Source of the DNA: Allomuricauda sp.
Lineage (GTDB): Bacteria > Bacteroidota > Bacteroidia > Flavobacteriales > Flavobacteriaceae
Assembly: GCF_002699205.1 (NCBI RefSeq)
Contig: NZ_PABT01000039.1
Location: 1 to 38,533 of the forward strand
DNA: 38,533 nt
Reading direction: 5' to 3'
The stretch's first letter is position 1, and every line of letters starts with the position of its first letter. The notes under the pieces are model-generated. The model was not told where the DNA came from. It worked only from the letters and a program-made list of their open reading frames with translations, and made no database searches. Positions 7,697-16,402 of the stretch are shown here, one piece after another. The position numbers and the translations under genes are program-made.

Positions 7697-9067
7697 TTAC
7701 AGTAAAATTTCCACCATTTCGTGCATGGATGGTATGTGGCACTTCCACCCGAATTTATCCTGGATTTTGTCCTTGTAGGCTTCCATGGCGGCTTTCTCCC
7801 CATGGACCAGAAACACTTTTTCGGGAATGTTCTTTATTGTGCCCATCCATGCCAATAGTTCAGCTTGGTCCGCATGGGCCGATAGGCTCTCCAAATGCTC
7901 TAGTTCAGCATTAATGGGCACAAGTTTTCCGTATATTTTAAGCTCTCTGGCACCCTCAAGGAGCTTTCTGCCCCGGGTTTCCTCTGCTTGGAACCCTACC
8001 AATAATATAGTTGTGGTATCCATATCCCCCAGTTGCTTTATATAGGTGAGCACCCGCCCCCCGGTGACCATACCGCTCCCGGCAATCACGATTTTGGGAC
8101 GTGGATCATCTATTGTTTCCCATGTTTCCGCATAGGAACTCACCACAGTAATGTGATTGCACATATTCCTGTACTCCTTTGGGGTGAGTTTGTGCCAATT
8201 TGGAAAATTTTTAAACACCTCCAATACATTGTTCCCCATGGGGCTATCTACAAAAATGGGGATATTGGGAATACTGTTCCTTTTGTATAGTTTCCACAGT
8301 TGGTACATCAAGGATTGTAAACGTTCCACGGCAAAGGAGGGAATGATCAACGTGCCCTTTTTATGTATGGTTTCGTTTACGAGTCCGGTCAATATTTGTT
8401 CCACATCCTCTTTGGGATGGAGCCTGTCCCCGTAAGTGCTTTCCACAAACAGATAATCGGCCCACTCTGGCTGTTTCGGGGGGTCGAGCAATTCATCCTC
8501 TTGTCTGCCCACATCCCCTGAAAAGACCAATCGTTTGCCATACAGGTCAATCTCGATATAAGTGGAACCTATAATATGTCCATTGTACAGAAAGTTGGCA
8601 CTGCAATGCCGGGACAGGGAAACAACCTCCCCTTCCTCCACATGCTCAAAAAACTTTAATGTGAAAACAACATCTTCCTTGGTATACAACGGTAGGGCCG
8701 GATGGTGTTTGCTATAGGCCTCTTTATTGGCTTTTTCCGCTTCTTCTTCCTGTATTTTAGCACTATCCTCAAGGATTATCCGAGCTATTTCGAGCGTGGG
8801 CGGGGTCCCCAATATTTTGCCCCTAAATCCCTGCCTTACCAAAAGAGGCAGATATCCGCAATGGTCCAAATGCCCGTGGGTGAGCAATACATAATCTATT
8901 TGGGAAACATCTACCGGCAAGTGTTCCCAATTTTGTTTTCTCAATTCCTTTACCCCTTGGAACAACCCACAATCCACCAATATCTTGATTTCTTCGGTAT
9001 GTAGGTAAAATTTTGACCCAGTGACGGTTCCTGACCCTCCCAAAAAATGAACTTGAAGTTTTTCCAT
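7697..9067 (-). CDS. Beta-CASP metallo-beta-lactamase-fold RNase
   Basis: 456 residues of the CPSF73/Ysh1-like RNA-processing branch. The metal-binding HxHxDH motif is LTHGHLDHCGYLPLL (about residues 62-76). Further ligands are the aspartate in FSGDVGR and the histidines in SAHADQAELLAW and VHGEKA. The beta-CASP insert shows VESTYGDR, IPSFAVERLQSLMY and GSGMVTGGRVLTY. Family members are zinc-dependent endo- and 5'-exoribonucleases acting in the cytoplasm. The upstream ATP-cone nuclease gene ends six bases before this start codon, so the two are co-transcribed. A role in RNA turnover during stress is inferred from context; substrate is unknown. Confidence 0.92.
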   Translation of the reverse strand: MEKLQVHFLGGSGTVTGSKFYLHTEEIKILVDCGLFQGVKELRKQNWEHLPVDVSQIDYVLLTHGHLDHCGYLPLLVRQGFRGKILGTPPTLEIARIILEDSAKIQEEEAEKANKEAYSKHHPALPLYTKEDVVFTLKFFEHVEEGEVVSLSRHCSANFLYNGHIIGSTYIEIDLYGKRLVFSGDVGRQEDELLDPPKQPEWADYLFVESTYGDRLHPKEDVEQILTGLVNETIHKKGTLIIPSFAVERLQSLMYQLWKLYKRNSIPNIPIFVDSPMGNNVLEVFKNFPNWHKLTPKEYRNMCNHITVVSSYAETWETIDDPRPKIVIAGSGMVTGGRVLTYIKQLGDMDTTTILLVGFQAEETRGRKLLEGARELKIYGKLVPINAELEHLESLSAHADQAELLAWMGTIKNIPEKVFLVHGEKAAMEAYKDKIQDKFGWKCHIPSMHEMVEILL

Positions 9068-9073
9068 AACATA

Positions 9074-9916
9074 TTATGAGTTGCACAATGATCTCATTTC
9101 TTTCAGAATTCTTTGTTTTCTGCCATTGGAAACACCCAAGTGGTCCAACAAAAAACTGTTTTTTTCCAATTGTCTACAAAGAACGATGTCCCGTTCCAGC
9201 AAAAATTGCTTTTCCTTGCCGGACAATAACGTGGACACGGTAATGGGGTAAAGCCTGAGTCTATCAATCCGTTCTTTGAGTCCATCGCCACGGGGATAGT
9301 CCCAACTCAAAAGATATAATCCCACGCATTTTCCATATTCAAGGGCATCTTTTGTGAACCGTGTATTGGTCACCACCCAACCCTCGGTGTCCTTATAGGG
9401 TGTTCCTTTTTGTGAATCCAGTGGACCTTTTACATCTTGGTACCTGGAATTTATATATAAAGGGATTTTCACATTACATTTTAGGCCGTCATCGCTATGG
9501 AATTTACATTCAATGACGTTCAAGGTCCCATTTTTGATGGCAAGTACATCAATTTCATGTGAAACACAGGTGCCTTTCAGTATCTCCCCTATTTTGGTTT
9601 CGTATCCCGAATAGTGCAAAATACCGCTGATAAACCTTTCAAATGGAAATCCTGTGGGCCCTAATTCGTATATGGCTTTTTTAAGTTTGTATTTTGATGC
9701 ATAAACCGACTTTTTCTTTTTTAGCAGTGCAAAGGCACGATTGTATATCTCCCTTGTGGAAATACCTGGGTACAGTTCATCCTGGACCCGATGTACGATC
9801 TCTTGCACCATTTCTTCACTGGCCCCACTATGTTGAAGGGATTTTTCCAATTTATCAATGGAAAACTTGACCCGTTCACCGGATGATTTGATGATTTGGA
9901 GTTCTTTCTTTGCCAT
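9074..9916 (-). CDS. ATP-cone domain fused to PD-(D/E)XK restriction-type nuclease
   Basis: 280 residues from MAKKELQIIKSSGERVKFS. Residues 1-90 are an ATP-cone, the nucleotide-sensing module best known from ribonucleotide reductase and NrdR. Residues about 105-190 resemble a Mrr/VRR-like nuclease core with the catalytic pattern EIDVLA...NVIECKFH (Asp, then Glu-x-Lys after a short strand). The C-terminal region is basic and may hold a helical nucleic-acid-binding domain. A nuclease gated by ATP/dATP level is a reasonable reading but is inferred. The start chosen is the ATG at 9914-9916, where the ATP-cone begins; a 16-residue upstream extension to 9964 would overlap the regulatory box and is rejected. 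It forms an operon with the beta-CASP gene. Confidence 0.85.
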   Translation of the reverse strand: MAKKELQIIKSSGERVKFSIDKLEKSLQHSGASEEMVQEIVHRVQDELYPGISTREIYNRAFALLKKKKSVYASKYKLKKAIYELGPTGFPFERFISGILHYSGYETKIGEILKGTCVSHEIDVLAIKNGTLNVIECKFHSDDGLKCNVKIPLYINSRYQDVKGPLDSQKGTPYKDTEGWVVTNTRFTKDALEYGKCVGLYLLSWDYPRGDGLKERIDRLRLYPITVSTLLSGKEKQFLLERDIVLCRQLEKNSFLLDHLGVSNGRKQRILKEMRSLCNS

Positions 9917-9920
9917 TGTA

Positions 9921-9963
9921 CTAAAATACACATCCTTTTGGGACAACGATATGACTTTTCTCA
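9921..9963 (-). promoter_or_regulatory. CRP/FNR-type box plus -7 element before the ATP-cone/beta-CASP operon
   Basis: 9952-9963 reads TGACTTTTCTCA, matching TGA-N6-TCA but with weaker flanks than the other sites. Minus-strand TATTTTAG (9928 to 9921) is one mismatch from TAnnTTTG at exactly 23-base spacing. A start expected near 9915 coincides with the ATG at 9916, so the transcript would be leaderless or nearly so. Confidence 0.55.
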
Positions 9964-10035
9964 ATTTCGTGAGGCCATCAATTTGGGGCCAGATGCATCG
10001 ATCCCCCTATCACCATACAACTGCCGAGCGCGCCG

Positions 10036-11469
10036 TTAAAGCCCCCATAGGTATGGTAAGATAAAAAAGACGGCCAATGCCATTATTACAATGGACAACA
10101 GGTTCATTAAAAAACCAGTTCTTACCATATCGGGAATACGCAAATACCCAGAGCCAAAAACTACCGCATTTGGTGGGGTGGCAACCGGGAGCATAAAAGC
10201 GCATGAGGCAGCTGAAGTGCAGGCCACCATCAACAAATATGGGTTTATGCCCAACGTTAGCGCCAATGGGGCCAAAACGGGAAGCATCATGGCCGTGGTG
10301 GCCAAATTGGACGTGACTTCCGTTAAAAAATTTACGCAGGTAATGATCAACAACAGCAATAAAAATAATGGCAAACCATCAAAAAATGTCATTTGATCCC
10401 CCAGATAATTGGCCAAACCGGTGTCCTGAAATCCCTTGGCTATGGCCATTCCCCCACCGAACAGCAATATGATCCCCCATGGAATCCGAACGGCTTCCTT
10501 CCATTGGATGAGCGTTTCGCCAGATTTGTTCACTGGAATCATGAAAAGGACAATGGCAGCACCTATGGCTATAATGGTATCGTCGATGTTCGGAGCGATT
10601 TTTTGCAACAGGAAAGATCTTGTTATCCAGCAGAATGCGGTGAGCACAAAAACAAATAGAACCATCTTTTCTTCTTTCCCCAAAGGTCCGAGCTCTGCCA
10701 GCAGTCTGTTTATCTCCTTTTTACCTCCGGGAAAACGTGCCTTTTTAAGGGGATAAGCTATCCTGGTCAGGTACAACCAAGCCAATACCAAAAGTACGGA
10801 TGATACGGGAAGGCCATATTTCATCCATTGCCAAAAGGTAATATCCACCCCATATGTTTTTTGAACAAATCCGGCAAATACCAAATTTGGGGGTGTTCCT
10901 ATCAAGGTTGCGATCCCACCGATCGACGAGGCGTATGCAATGGCCAACATGAGCAATTTACTGAACACCTTGTTTTCGTCCTCAGGAGTCTCCGGATTGT
11001 CATGTAATTGTTTGACAATGGATATGGCCATCGGGAGTACCATCACCGTGGTTGCCGTATTGGAAATCCACATGGAGAGAAAAGCAGTTGCCACCATAAA
11101 CCCCAGAACAATGGTATACATATTGGTCCCAATGGTTTTAATGATCTGCAATGCTATCCTTTTGTGAAGGTTCCATTTTTCAATGGCAGCGGCCAAAATG
11201 AAGCCTCCTAAAAAAAGAAAAACATACTTGTGCCCATAACTTGCTGTTGTATCACCCAATGCCACGGTGTCCAAAAGAGGGAACAATACAATGGGAAGCA
11301 ACGCTGTAGCGGCAATGGGAAGCACTTCAAAAACCCACCAAATACCAATCCACGAGATTGCTGCCAAAACATCCCTTCCTTGTTCCGAAAGTGCTTCGTC
11401 CTTAAAAAAGAAGTGTATCAAAATGAAAAGAAGTGGTCCCAATACAAAACCGAATTTCTTGTACGACAT
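10036..11469 (-). CDS. DASS/SLC13-family sodium-coupled anion symporter
   Basis: 477 residues with about 11-12 membrane segments. The first SNT-type substrate/sodium motif is in WISNTATTVMVLPMAI. The second half has TEVTSNLATTAMMLPVL, and ATPPNAVVFGSGY near the C-terminus is typical of the INDY group. These carriers move di- or tricarboxylates, or sulfate, into the cell with sodium. The second motif reads SNL instead of SNT, and the substrate cannot be fixed from sequence. It lies between the stress cluster and the glycan locus on the same strand as both, but a Rho-independent terminator separates it from the glycan operon. No CRP/FNR-type box was seen in its 87-base upstream gap. Start ATG at 11467-11469. 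Confidence 0.9.
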   Translation of the reverse strand: MSYKKFGFVLGPLLFILIHFFFKDEALSEQGRDVLAAISWIGIWWVFEVLPIAATALLPIVLFPLLDTVALGDTTASYGHKYVFLFLGGFILAAAIEKWNLHKRIALQIIKTIGTNMYTIVLGFMVATAFLSMWISNTATTVMVLPMAISIVKQLHDNPETPEDENKVFSKLLMLAIAYASSIGGIATLIGTPPNLVFAGFVQKTYGVDITFWQWMKYGLPVSSVLLVLAWLYLTRIAYPLKKARFPGGKKEINRLLAELGPLGKEEKMVLFVFVLTAFCWITRSFLLQKIAPNIDDTIIAIGAAIVLFMIPVNKSGETLIQWKEAVRIPWGIILLFGGGMAIAKGFQDTGLANYLGDQMTFFDGLPLFLLLLLIITCVNFLTEVTSNLATTAMMLPVLAPLALTLGINPYLLMVACTSAASCAFMLPVATPPNAVVFGSGYLRIPDMVRTGFLMNLLSIVIMALAVFFILPYLWGL

Positions 11470-11500
11470 AGTTTGTTTAGTTGTTTGGTTATGTGCAATA

Positions 11501-11536
11501 AAAAAAGGGATGATGGCCGCTAGGCTACACCATCCC
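11501..11536 (-). terminator. Rho-independent terminator of the glycan-utilisation operon
   Basis: Read on the minus strand, GGGATG pairs with CATCCC across a small internal loop and an inner five-pair stem closed by a four-base loop. A run of seven T residues follows directly. It lies 20 bases after the stop of the lyase-like lipoprotein gene and before the DASS symporter start, marking the end of the operon. Confidence 0.8.
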
Positions 11537-11556
11537 CCTTTCGAAGATTACTAGAT

Positions 11557-14214
11557 TTAGTCGATGTTCTCCTTATCCATCCAGTAGAGTAAATAAGGGA
11601 TGTTATATGCATGTGTCCAACCAAATACACGAAGTCCTTGGTTTGTTTGCCAATTGGTGAACCGTCCTTTCTTGCTCATGGGTAGATTTGAGATTTTCAA
11701 AAGGTCCTCGCTATAGGATTCTGCGGACTCATATTCGTCCGGAGTCTTTGGCAGTTCTCCAATCTTGAGCAGTTCTGCCCTTGTCAGTGCTTCATCCAAG
11801 TACACTTTTTCCCCACTGATCTCATACCCGATGAGCAATGGATAAATGGTGGCCAAATAAGATTCCATTTCATGGTTCAACGGGGGTACGTCACGCACCC
11901 ATCTCGCATGTCTCAGCAAGGCTTTCCTTACCTTTTCATCACCGGTTATCTGTTGGTACTTATAGAGTCCCTGTGCCACATAGGTTTGACTGTAACCATA
12001 CCTATCCAGCAATAGATTGCCTCCTTGTCGTTCTTGGAATTCCAACATCAGCCTTACCCTATCGTCCAGTTCATCCTTATATTTCTGGAGTTTTGTGGCA
12101 TCGTACAGTTCCACAAGGTTCAACACGGATAGGTACAATCGCCTACCTCTCAGATCATGATCCCCCCATATACGGTTGATATAGGTATCCCCTGTCATTT
12201 TAGCCACTTCCAATGCCCTGTGGTCACCGGACAGGTAATAGTCTGCTATCCATCCCTGAATCCAAACATGGGCGCTCAAAAGGGCGTACCAATGTTCGTT
12301 GGCGTGCCTTCTTCCAATTCCCAGATAGGGTGTGGATTCAGGTTCATCCTCATAATCCCAAAAATCGATGGCATCATTGATTTCACCATAGTAGGTTCGT
12401 TTTTTGGGCCAATGGATATTGTCCACATCCATGGTGTGCCTACTCATGGCCTGGGCCAATTTGAAGTATTTGGGATTTCCTGTACGCATAAAATTGGTCC
12501 ACAGCATAAAATCCACAGTGGGCTCATTGTTGGTCCATTGTACCCATCTTCCATTAAAGAAGTAACTTTTTCCGTCACCATAGTTGAACATTCCGTACCA
12601 AGGCTCATTTTTTTGGTTGTATGCCCACCATTGATATCTGTACTGCAGGGCATTTTCGAATTCTGGGTGCTCTTCGGAAGCAGGTGCCATGTTACCGTAT
12701 ACCTTGGAATTTGTGTACCACTCGGGTGTAGCGTGTGCCACCGGACTTTCTATAACATAGTCCATTTTTTCTCCCACATCCTCGGTTGAATCGTTATCAT
12801 GGAAGTAATAGATAAATTCCGTGGTTTTGGTTATACCCTGGGCAAAATTGTCCAACATTCCCCCATCGGGTTCGGTATTGTGTCTTGCAAAACTCATAGG
12901 GCCGTTTTCTTTTGGCCAAATACTACCAAGAAGCAATTTGTTTGCGGGATCTACCTTGATACCTTTTGGATACTCCTTCATGAAGTTCTTGATTCCTACG
13001 CCCACTCCCCGTTTTCCATCGGTCACATTGATCCAACCCTTTGCTCTCTGGGATTTTGCCAATTCACTTCCTCCTTTGGATACACTGGCTTCAAAATCCA
13101 ATATTTTATCTGAACCCTCATTCTCGTCATCCGCATCTGAACCGTTCAGATAGATACTTCTAAGGCTGGTACTTTTTCTGTAGCCAGGGCCTTTTTGCAA
13201 TAATTGTACGGGGGTTTCATTGTCCACGGTCACTTCTTCCATCACCGTGTCCGCTTCATCATTTTTCCATGATCCATCATACAACGGCATTGAAACACTT
13301 ACATCATCATCCAAATGGTACTTAAGTTGGAGTCCAATGGCGGCTATTTGATCGTTCGGTTGTGTCCAGCCCATATCATCTTCCGTGTTCTCCGAAAGGA
13401 TCTTCTCGTTCTGTGTTGCAATATTGGCATGTTCCCCTTCTTGGGGTTTATGCTTGTCAGGAACACCGGTATAGGTCATGGTGTGCAACACTTTTATATA
13501 GCTTTTACCAGCGTACGCATGCAGCCAAATGGTAAATGGGGATAAATTATTGTCTTCCCTGTTGTAGGTATATGTGCCTTCTACCCTAAATATGGTATGC
13601 AATGGCCCAGATCCTTTTTCCCTGAAAACTTCATTGATAACAGCCTTGGAAGCATCTATTCCTGCATCATCCAGAAGATCCAAAAAAGAACCTCTGTTTT
13701 TCGCTGGTGAGGTCGCTATGAGTTCTTCTTCTGCAAATTCCCCGTCCATATTGGAGTCCAAGAAAACCTCATCCAAAAATCCGTTTCCTTTTTTATGGAT
13801 CGAGAAGGATATTGGTCCGGTATTCACATCGATACCACCAGCTGGTCGCATATTGTTGGTGGAAACAATTTTTTCTTTCGGGAGCATTGGTACAACTCCT
13901 TCGCCATACTCCAACACATAGTCAGATGTTTCCTCGGCAAAGAAGAATACCCACACCCATTTCACACTTTCGTCAATCGGTCCCCAATTGCTCACTTCCG
14001 TGGTTTGGCATGGAATTTCCGTACCGTCCGATGTCAACAGACGTAAATGGTCCACTGAATTCAATTCTCCTTTTGGAAAAGGTATCCCCAGGGTTATTGG
14101 AGCTCCTTTTTTATTGTTTTCCACGGTAATACTTACCTGTTTTCCTGTAGCACTGGGTTGAGAGCAGGATTTTAACAGAAAACATGCCAACAGCACTGTT
14201 ATTATTATTCTCAT
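11557..14214 (-). CDS. PcRGLX/YetA-like polysaccharide-degrading lipoprotein
   Basis: 885 residues with a lipoprotein signal (CFLLKSC, Cys at 17). The mature N-terminus opens VSITVENNKKGAPITLGIPF, like the RIFT-barrel domain of PcRGLX/YetA proteins. A central beta-rich part includes FTIWLHAYAGKSYIKVLHTM. The C-terminal half looks like an alpha/alpha toroid, with WYGMFNYGDG, NNEPTVDFMLWTNFMRTGNP, RHTMDVDNIHW and WADYYL-type repeats. The characterised family member is an exo-rhamnogalacturonan lyase (PL26). Here no other pectin gene accompanies it, so the true substrate is open. It is the last gene of the SusCD operon and probably cuts the glycan at the cell surface or in the periplasm. The family call rests on motif resemblance without a search. 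Confidence 0.68.
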   Translation of the reverse strand: MRIIITVLLACFLLKSCSQPSATGKQVSITVENNKKGAPITLGIPFPKGELNSVDHLRLLTSDGTEIPCQTTEVSNWGPIDESVKWVWVFFFAEETSDYVLEYGEGVVPMLPKEKIVSTNNMRPAGGIDVNTGPISFSIHKKGNGFLDEVFLDSNMDGEFAEEELIATSPAKNRGSFLDLLDDAGIDASKAVINEVFREKGSGPLHTIFRVEGTYTYNREDNNLSPFTIWLHAYAGKSYIKVLHTMTYTGVPDKHKPQEGEHANIATQNEKILSENTEDDMGWTQPNDQIAAIGLQLKYHLDDDVSVSMPLYDGSWKNDEADTVMEEVTVDNETPVQLLQKGPGYRKSTSLRSIYLNGSDADDENEGSDKILDFEASVSKGGSELAKSQRAKGWINVTDGKRGVGVGIKNFMKEYPKGIKVDPANKLLLGSIWPKENGPMSFARHNTEPDGGMLDNFAQGITKTTEFIYYFHDNDSTEDVGEKMDYVIESPVAHATPEWYTNSKVYGNMAPASEEHPEFENALQYRYQWWAYNQKNEPWYGMFNYGDGKSYFFNGRWVQWTNNEPTVDFMLWTNFMRTGNPKYFKLAQAMSRHTMDVDNIHWPKKRTYYGEINDAIDFWDYEDEPESTPYLGIGRRHANEHWYALLSAHVWIQGWIADYYLSGDHRALEVAKMTGDTYINRIWGDHDLRGRRLYLSVLNLVELYDATKLQKYKDELDDRVRLMLEFQERQGGNLLLDRYGYSQTYVAQGLYKYQQITGDEKVRKALLRHARWVRDVPPLNHEMESYLATIYPLLIGYEISGEKVYLDEALTRAELLKIGELPKTPDEYESAESYSEDLLKISNLPMSKKGRFTNWQTNQGLRVFGWTHAYNIPYLLYWMDKENID

Positions 14215-14237
14215 TTTGTAGTAAGGTTATTATTATT

Positions 14238-15083
14238 TTACAGACATAGTGCGGCCGCACCCAAAATGGGCGAATCCACCAAATCTGATGTTTCTATTTT
14301 AAACTTTTCCAATTGTTTTTGATAGGCAAACGAACCAAGGGCTTCTTGCAAGGATGTTTTAAAAAATGGGTGGGCATTGCTTATGGAGCCGCCAAGTATT
14401 ATCGCCTCCGGTGCAAACAGGTAAAGGATGGCCTTTATGGCATCTCCCAAATATACCCCGTATTGACTAAAGGCCGACAGGGCCGTAGCGTTGTTGTCCA
14501 AAGCTTTTTGATAGAGTACCTTGGCTGATTCCCCATACTCCTTTTCGAAAAAGAAACTACCTGTGTACTGTTCCAAAATCCCATTTTTATAAGGAAGCAT
14601 GCCCACTTCCCCTGCACCGCACAAAACACCGTTGTACAACCTATCTTCCATTATAATGCCCATTCCGAGTCCCGTACCCAAAGAAAGGGCCACGCAATTT
14701 TTGTATGCTTTGGCTTTACCAAAGTGTTTTTCCCCCAATGCAAAACAATTGGCATCATTGTTCAAATACACCGGGACATTAAATTGTTTTTGTAAAATGT
14801 CTTTCAACGGAACCTCTTTCCATGAAGGAATGTTCTGTACGTCGTACACGATACCCGAATCCGGGTCGACAACGGCCGGAACGCCGACCCCTATGGCTTC
14901 GACCCTATCGGTCATCACCTCGGAAATGGTTCCGAACAACTTTGAGAGCGAGACCGCTTCTGAATCATCCTTGTTGACTTTAGAAAAACTGGTCTGCACC
15001 ACATCCTTGCCCACGACTCTTCCAGATTTGATCTTTGTACCTCCTATATCAACCCCCAAAACAATATTTGCTCCCTGTTTCAC
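14238..15083 (-). CDS. ROK-family sugar kinase
   Basis: 281 residues. The N-terminal phosphate loop is VLGVDIGGTKIKSG. The catalytic and sugar-contact region is YLNNDANCFALGEKHFGK, followed by SLGTGLGMGIIMEDRLYNG and CGAGEVGMLPYK. In typical ROK kinases the last motif ends E-x-G-H and is followed by a CxCGxxGC zinc cluster. Here the histidine is Met and no cysteine cluster follows, so this member lacks structural zinc. Translation starts at GTG (15083), which shares its first base with the TAG stop of the MFS gene (TAGTG), a sign of coupling. Next to a permease and a deacetylase, it probably phosphorylates the imported hexose or hexosamine; the exact sugar is unknown. Confidence 0.88.
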   Translation of the reverse strand: MKQGANIVLGVDIGGTKIKSGRVVGKDVVQTSFSKVNKDDSEAVSLSKLFGTISEVMTDRVEAIGVGVPAVVDPDSGIVYDVQNIPSWKEVPLKDILQKQFNVPVYLNNDANCFALGEKHFGKAKAYKNCVALSLGTGLGMGIIMEDRLYNGVLCGAGEVGMLPYKNGILEQYTGSFFFEKEYGESAKVLYQKALDNNATALSAFSQYGVYLGDAIKAILYLFAPEAIILGGSISNAHPFFKTSLQEALGSFAYQKQLEKFKIETSDLVDSPILGAAALCL

Positions 15084-16339
15084 TAGTCTTTCTTTAAACT
15101 GATGGTTTTATTGTTCACCAATGGTTTCGCCCAAAATCCAATGGAGAGGATAAAGCCCAAGGGAATGATCAAAAAGAACATTCCGTACTGCAACGACATG
15201 GCTTCTCCCAAGCCTCCAACAATAAATGGAATTACCGCACCTCCGGCTATACCGGTACAAAGAATGCCCGATAGCGAACCATGGTGTTCCTTGACCGAGT
15301 TCAATGCCAATGAAAATATGATGGAATACATTACGGATATGAAGAATCCTACCATAGGAAATGCTATCAACGCCATTTGCGCTGAGCCGGTTAGCGCCAA
15401 AACAAGACAAACAATGGTTATGGATGTTGCCAAAATCAATAATTTTCGACTATCCATAAACTTTAACAGCAATAGACCAAGCAAACAGCCTACGGTCAAC
15501 ATGGCCCAAAAGTAGGAAACCGTGTTGGCCCCGACGGTTTGTGGATCAAGGCCGTGATATTGACTCAGAAACTGGGAAATCCAGTTACCTACACCTTGTT
15601 CGGTACCGACATAGCAAAATATTCCCAAAAAATAGAGTATCGTCCATTTGTTCTTTAAAAGATCCCAATATGAACTCGTGTCCCCTGCTTTTTCATCTTC
15701 GTTTTTTTCAAACTTGGGGTATTTGGTAAAGAAAACATAGAAAAACAACACTAAAGAAATTAGTGCAAAAACAATATATAGTGATGCCCAGGGCAAATCC
15801 TCTGGCACCCATCCGCGAAGCATTTCCGCCAATGTATCCCCACTGTTTTCCTTACTTACCAAATACATGTACAAATAAGGGCTTAGGAAGGAGGCGGCAC
15901 CGAAAACCAACTGTGCCAATACCGAGTTGAACGCAAAATGTTCCTCGCCACCCGCAACACGCAGCATTGGATTTATAATTACCTGAAGTACGGCCATACA
16001 ACAGCCCAACACAAACAGGGTTATACTAAAAACACCATACTGTGGCAGTAATGCAAAACCCAGGGAAGCAAGCGCCATGACCAAAAAAGAAACGGAAAGC
16101 AATGTCCTTTCACTATACTTTTCGGATAAAAAGCCTGCCGGTATGGACATAATGCCATAAGCTATAAAGAAAGTAAACGGCAATAGGCCTGTTAATGTAA
16201 GGCTAAGGTCAAAGCTGTCCTTAACATCCACAATTATTGAGTTGAGAATGTTGGTAATGAAGGATATCACAAAGAATACGATCATTACCAACGCAATAAT
16301 ATGGATATATCTCTTGGTCGTGGGCTTGCTGGTCTCCAT
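15083..16339 (-). CDS. Sugar MFS permease of the FucP/NagP type
   Basis: 418 residues with 12 predicted membrane segments in two halves, joined by a charged central loop (KYPKFEKNEDEKAGDTSS, about residue 210). The first half contains LGCCMAVLQVIINPMLRVAG, equivalent to the conserved NP motif of the FucP branch, whose members carry fucose, glucose or N-acetylglucosamine with protons across the inner membrane. The start is ATG at 16337-16339. The stop overlaps the GTG of the ROK kinase gene by one base, so permease and kinase are a coupled import-and-phosphorylation pair. The secreted deacetylase gene precedes it by 63 bases. Substrate is inferred from these neighbours only. Confidence 0.88.
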   Translation of the reverse strand: METSKPTTKRYIHIIALVMIVFFVISFITNILNSIIVDVKDSFDLSLTLTGLLPFTFFIAYGIMSIPAGFLSEKYSERTLLSVSFLVMALASLGFALLPQYGVFSITLFVLGCCMAVLQVIINPMLRVAGGEEHFAFNSVLAQLVFGAASFLSPYLYMYLVSKENSGDTLAEMLRGWVPEDLPWASLYIVFALISLVLFFYVFFTKYPKFEKNEDEKAGDTSSYWDLLKNKWTILYFLGIFCYVGTEQGVGNWISQFLSQYHGLDPQTVGANTVSYFWAMLTVGCLLGLLLLKFMDSRKLLILATSITIVCLVLALTGSAQMALIAFPMVGFFISVMYSIIFSLALNSVKEHHGSLSGILCTGIAGGAVIPFIVGGLGEAMSLQYGMFFLIIPLGFILSIGFWAKPLVNNKTISLKKD

Positions 16340-16402
16340 TATTATATTGGTTGATTATTTAAATTTGAATTACTACTACCTGGGTGGTTTGGTTCGGTTC
16401 TC

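Noticed and set aside
9968..9980. A second CRP/FNR-like site (TGAGGCCATCA) near the ATP-cone promoter
   Set aside because: The spacer is five bases, not six, so the half-sites would be out of phase; the neighbouring site at 9952-9963 has the right spacing.
12157..12789. Plus-strand open frame (210 codons) opposite the lyase-like gene
   Set aside because: Shadow frame; composition and lack of motifs mark it as antisense to a real gene.
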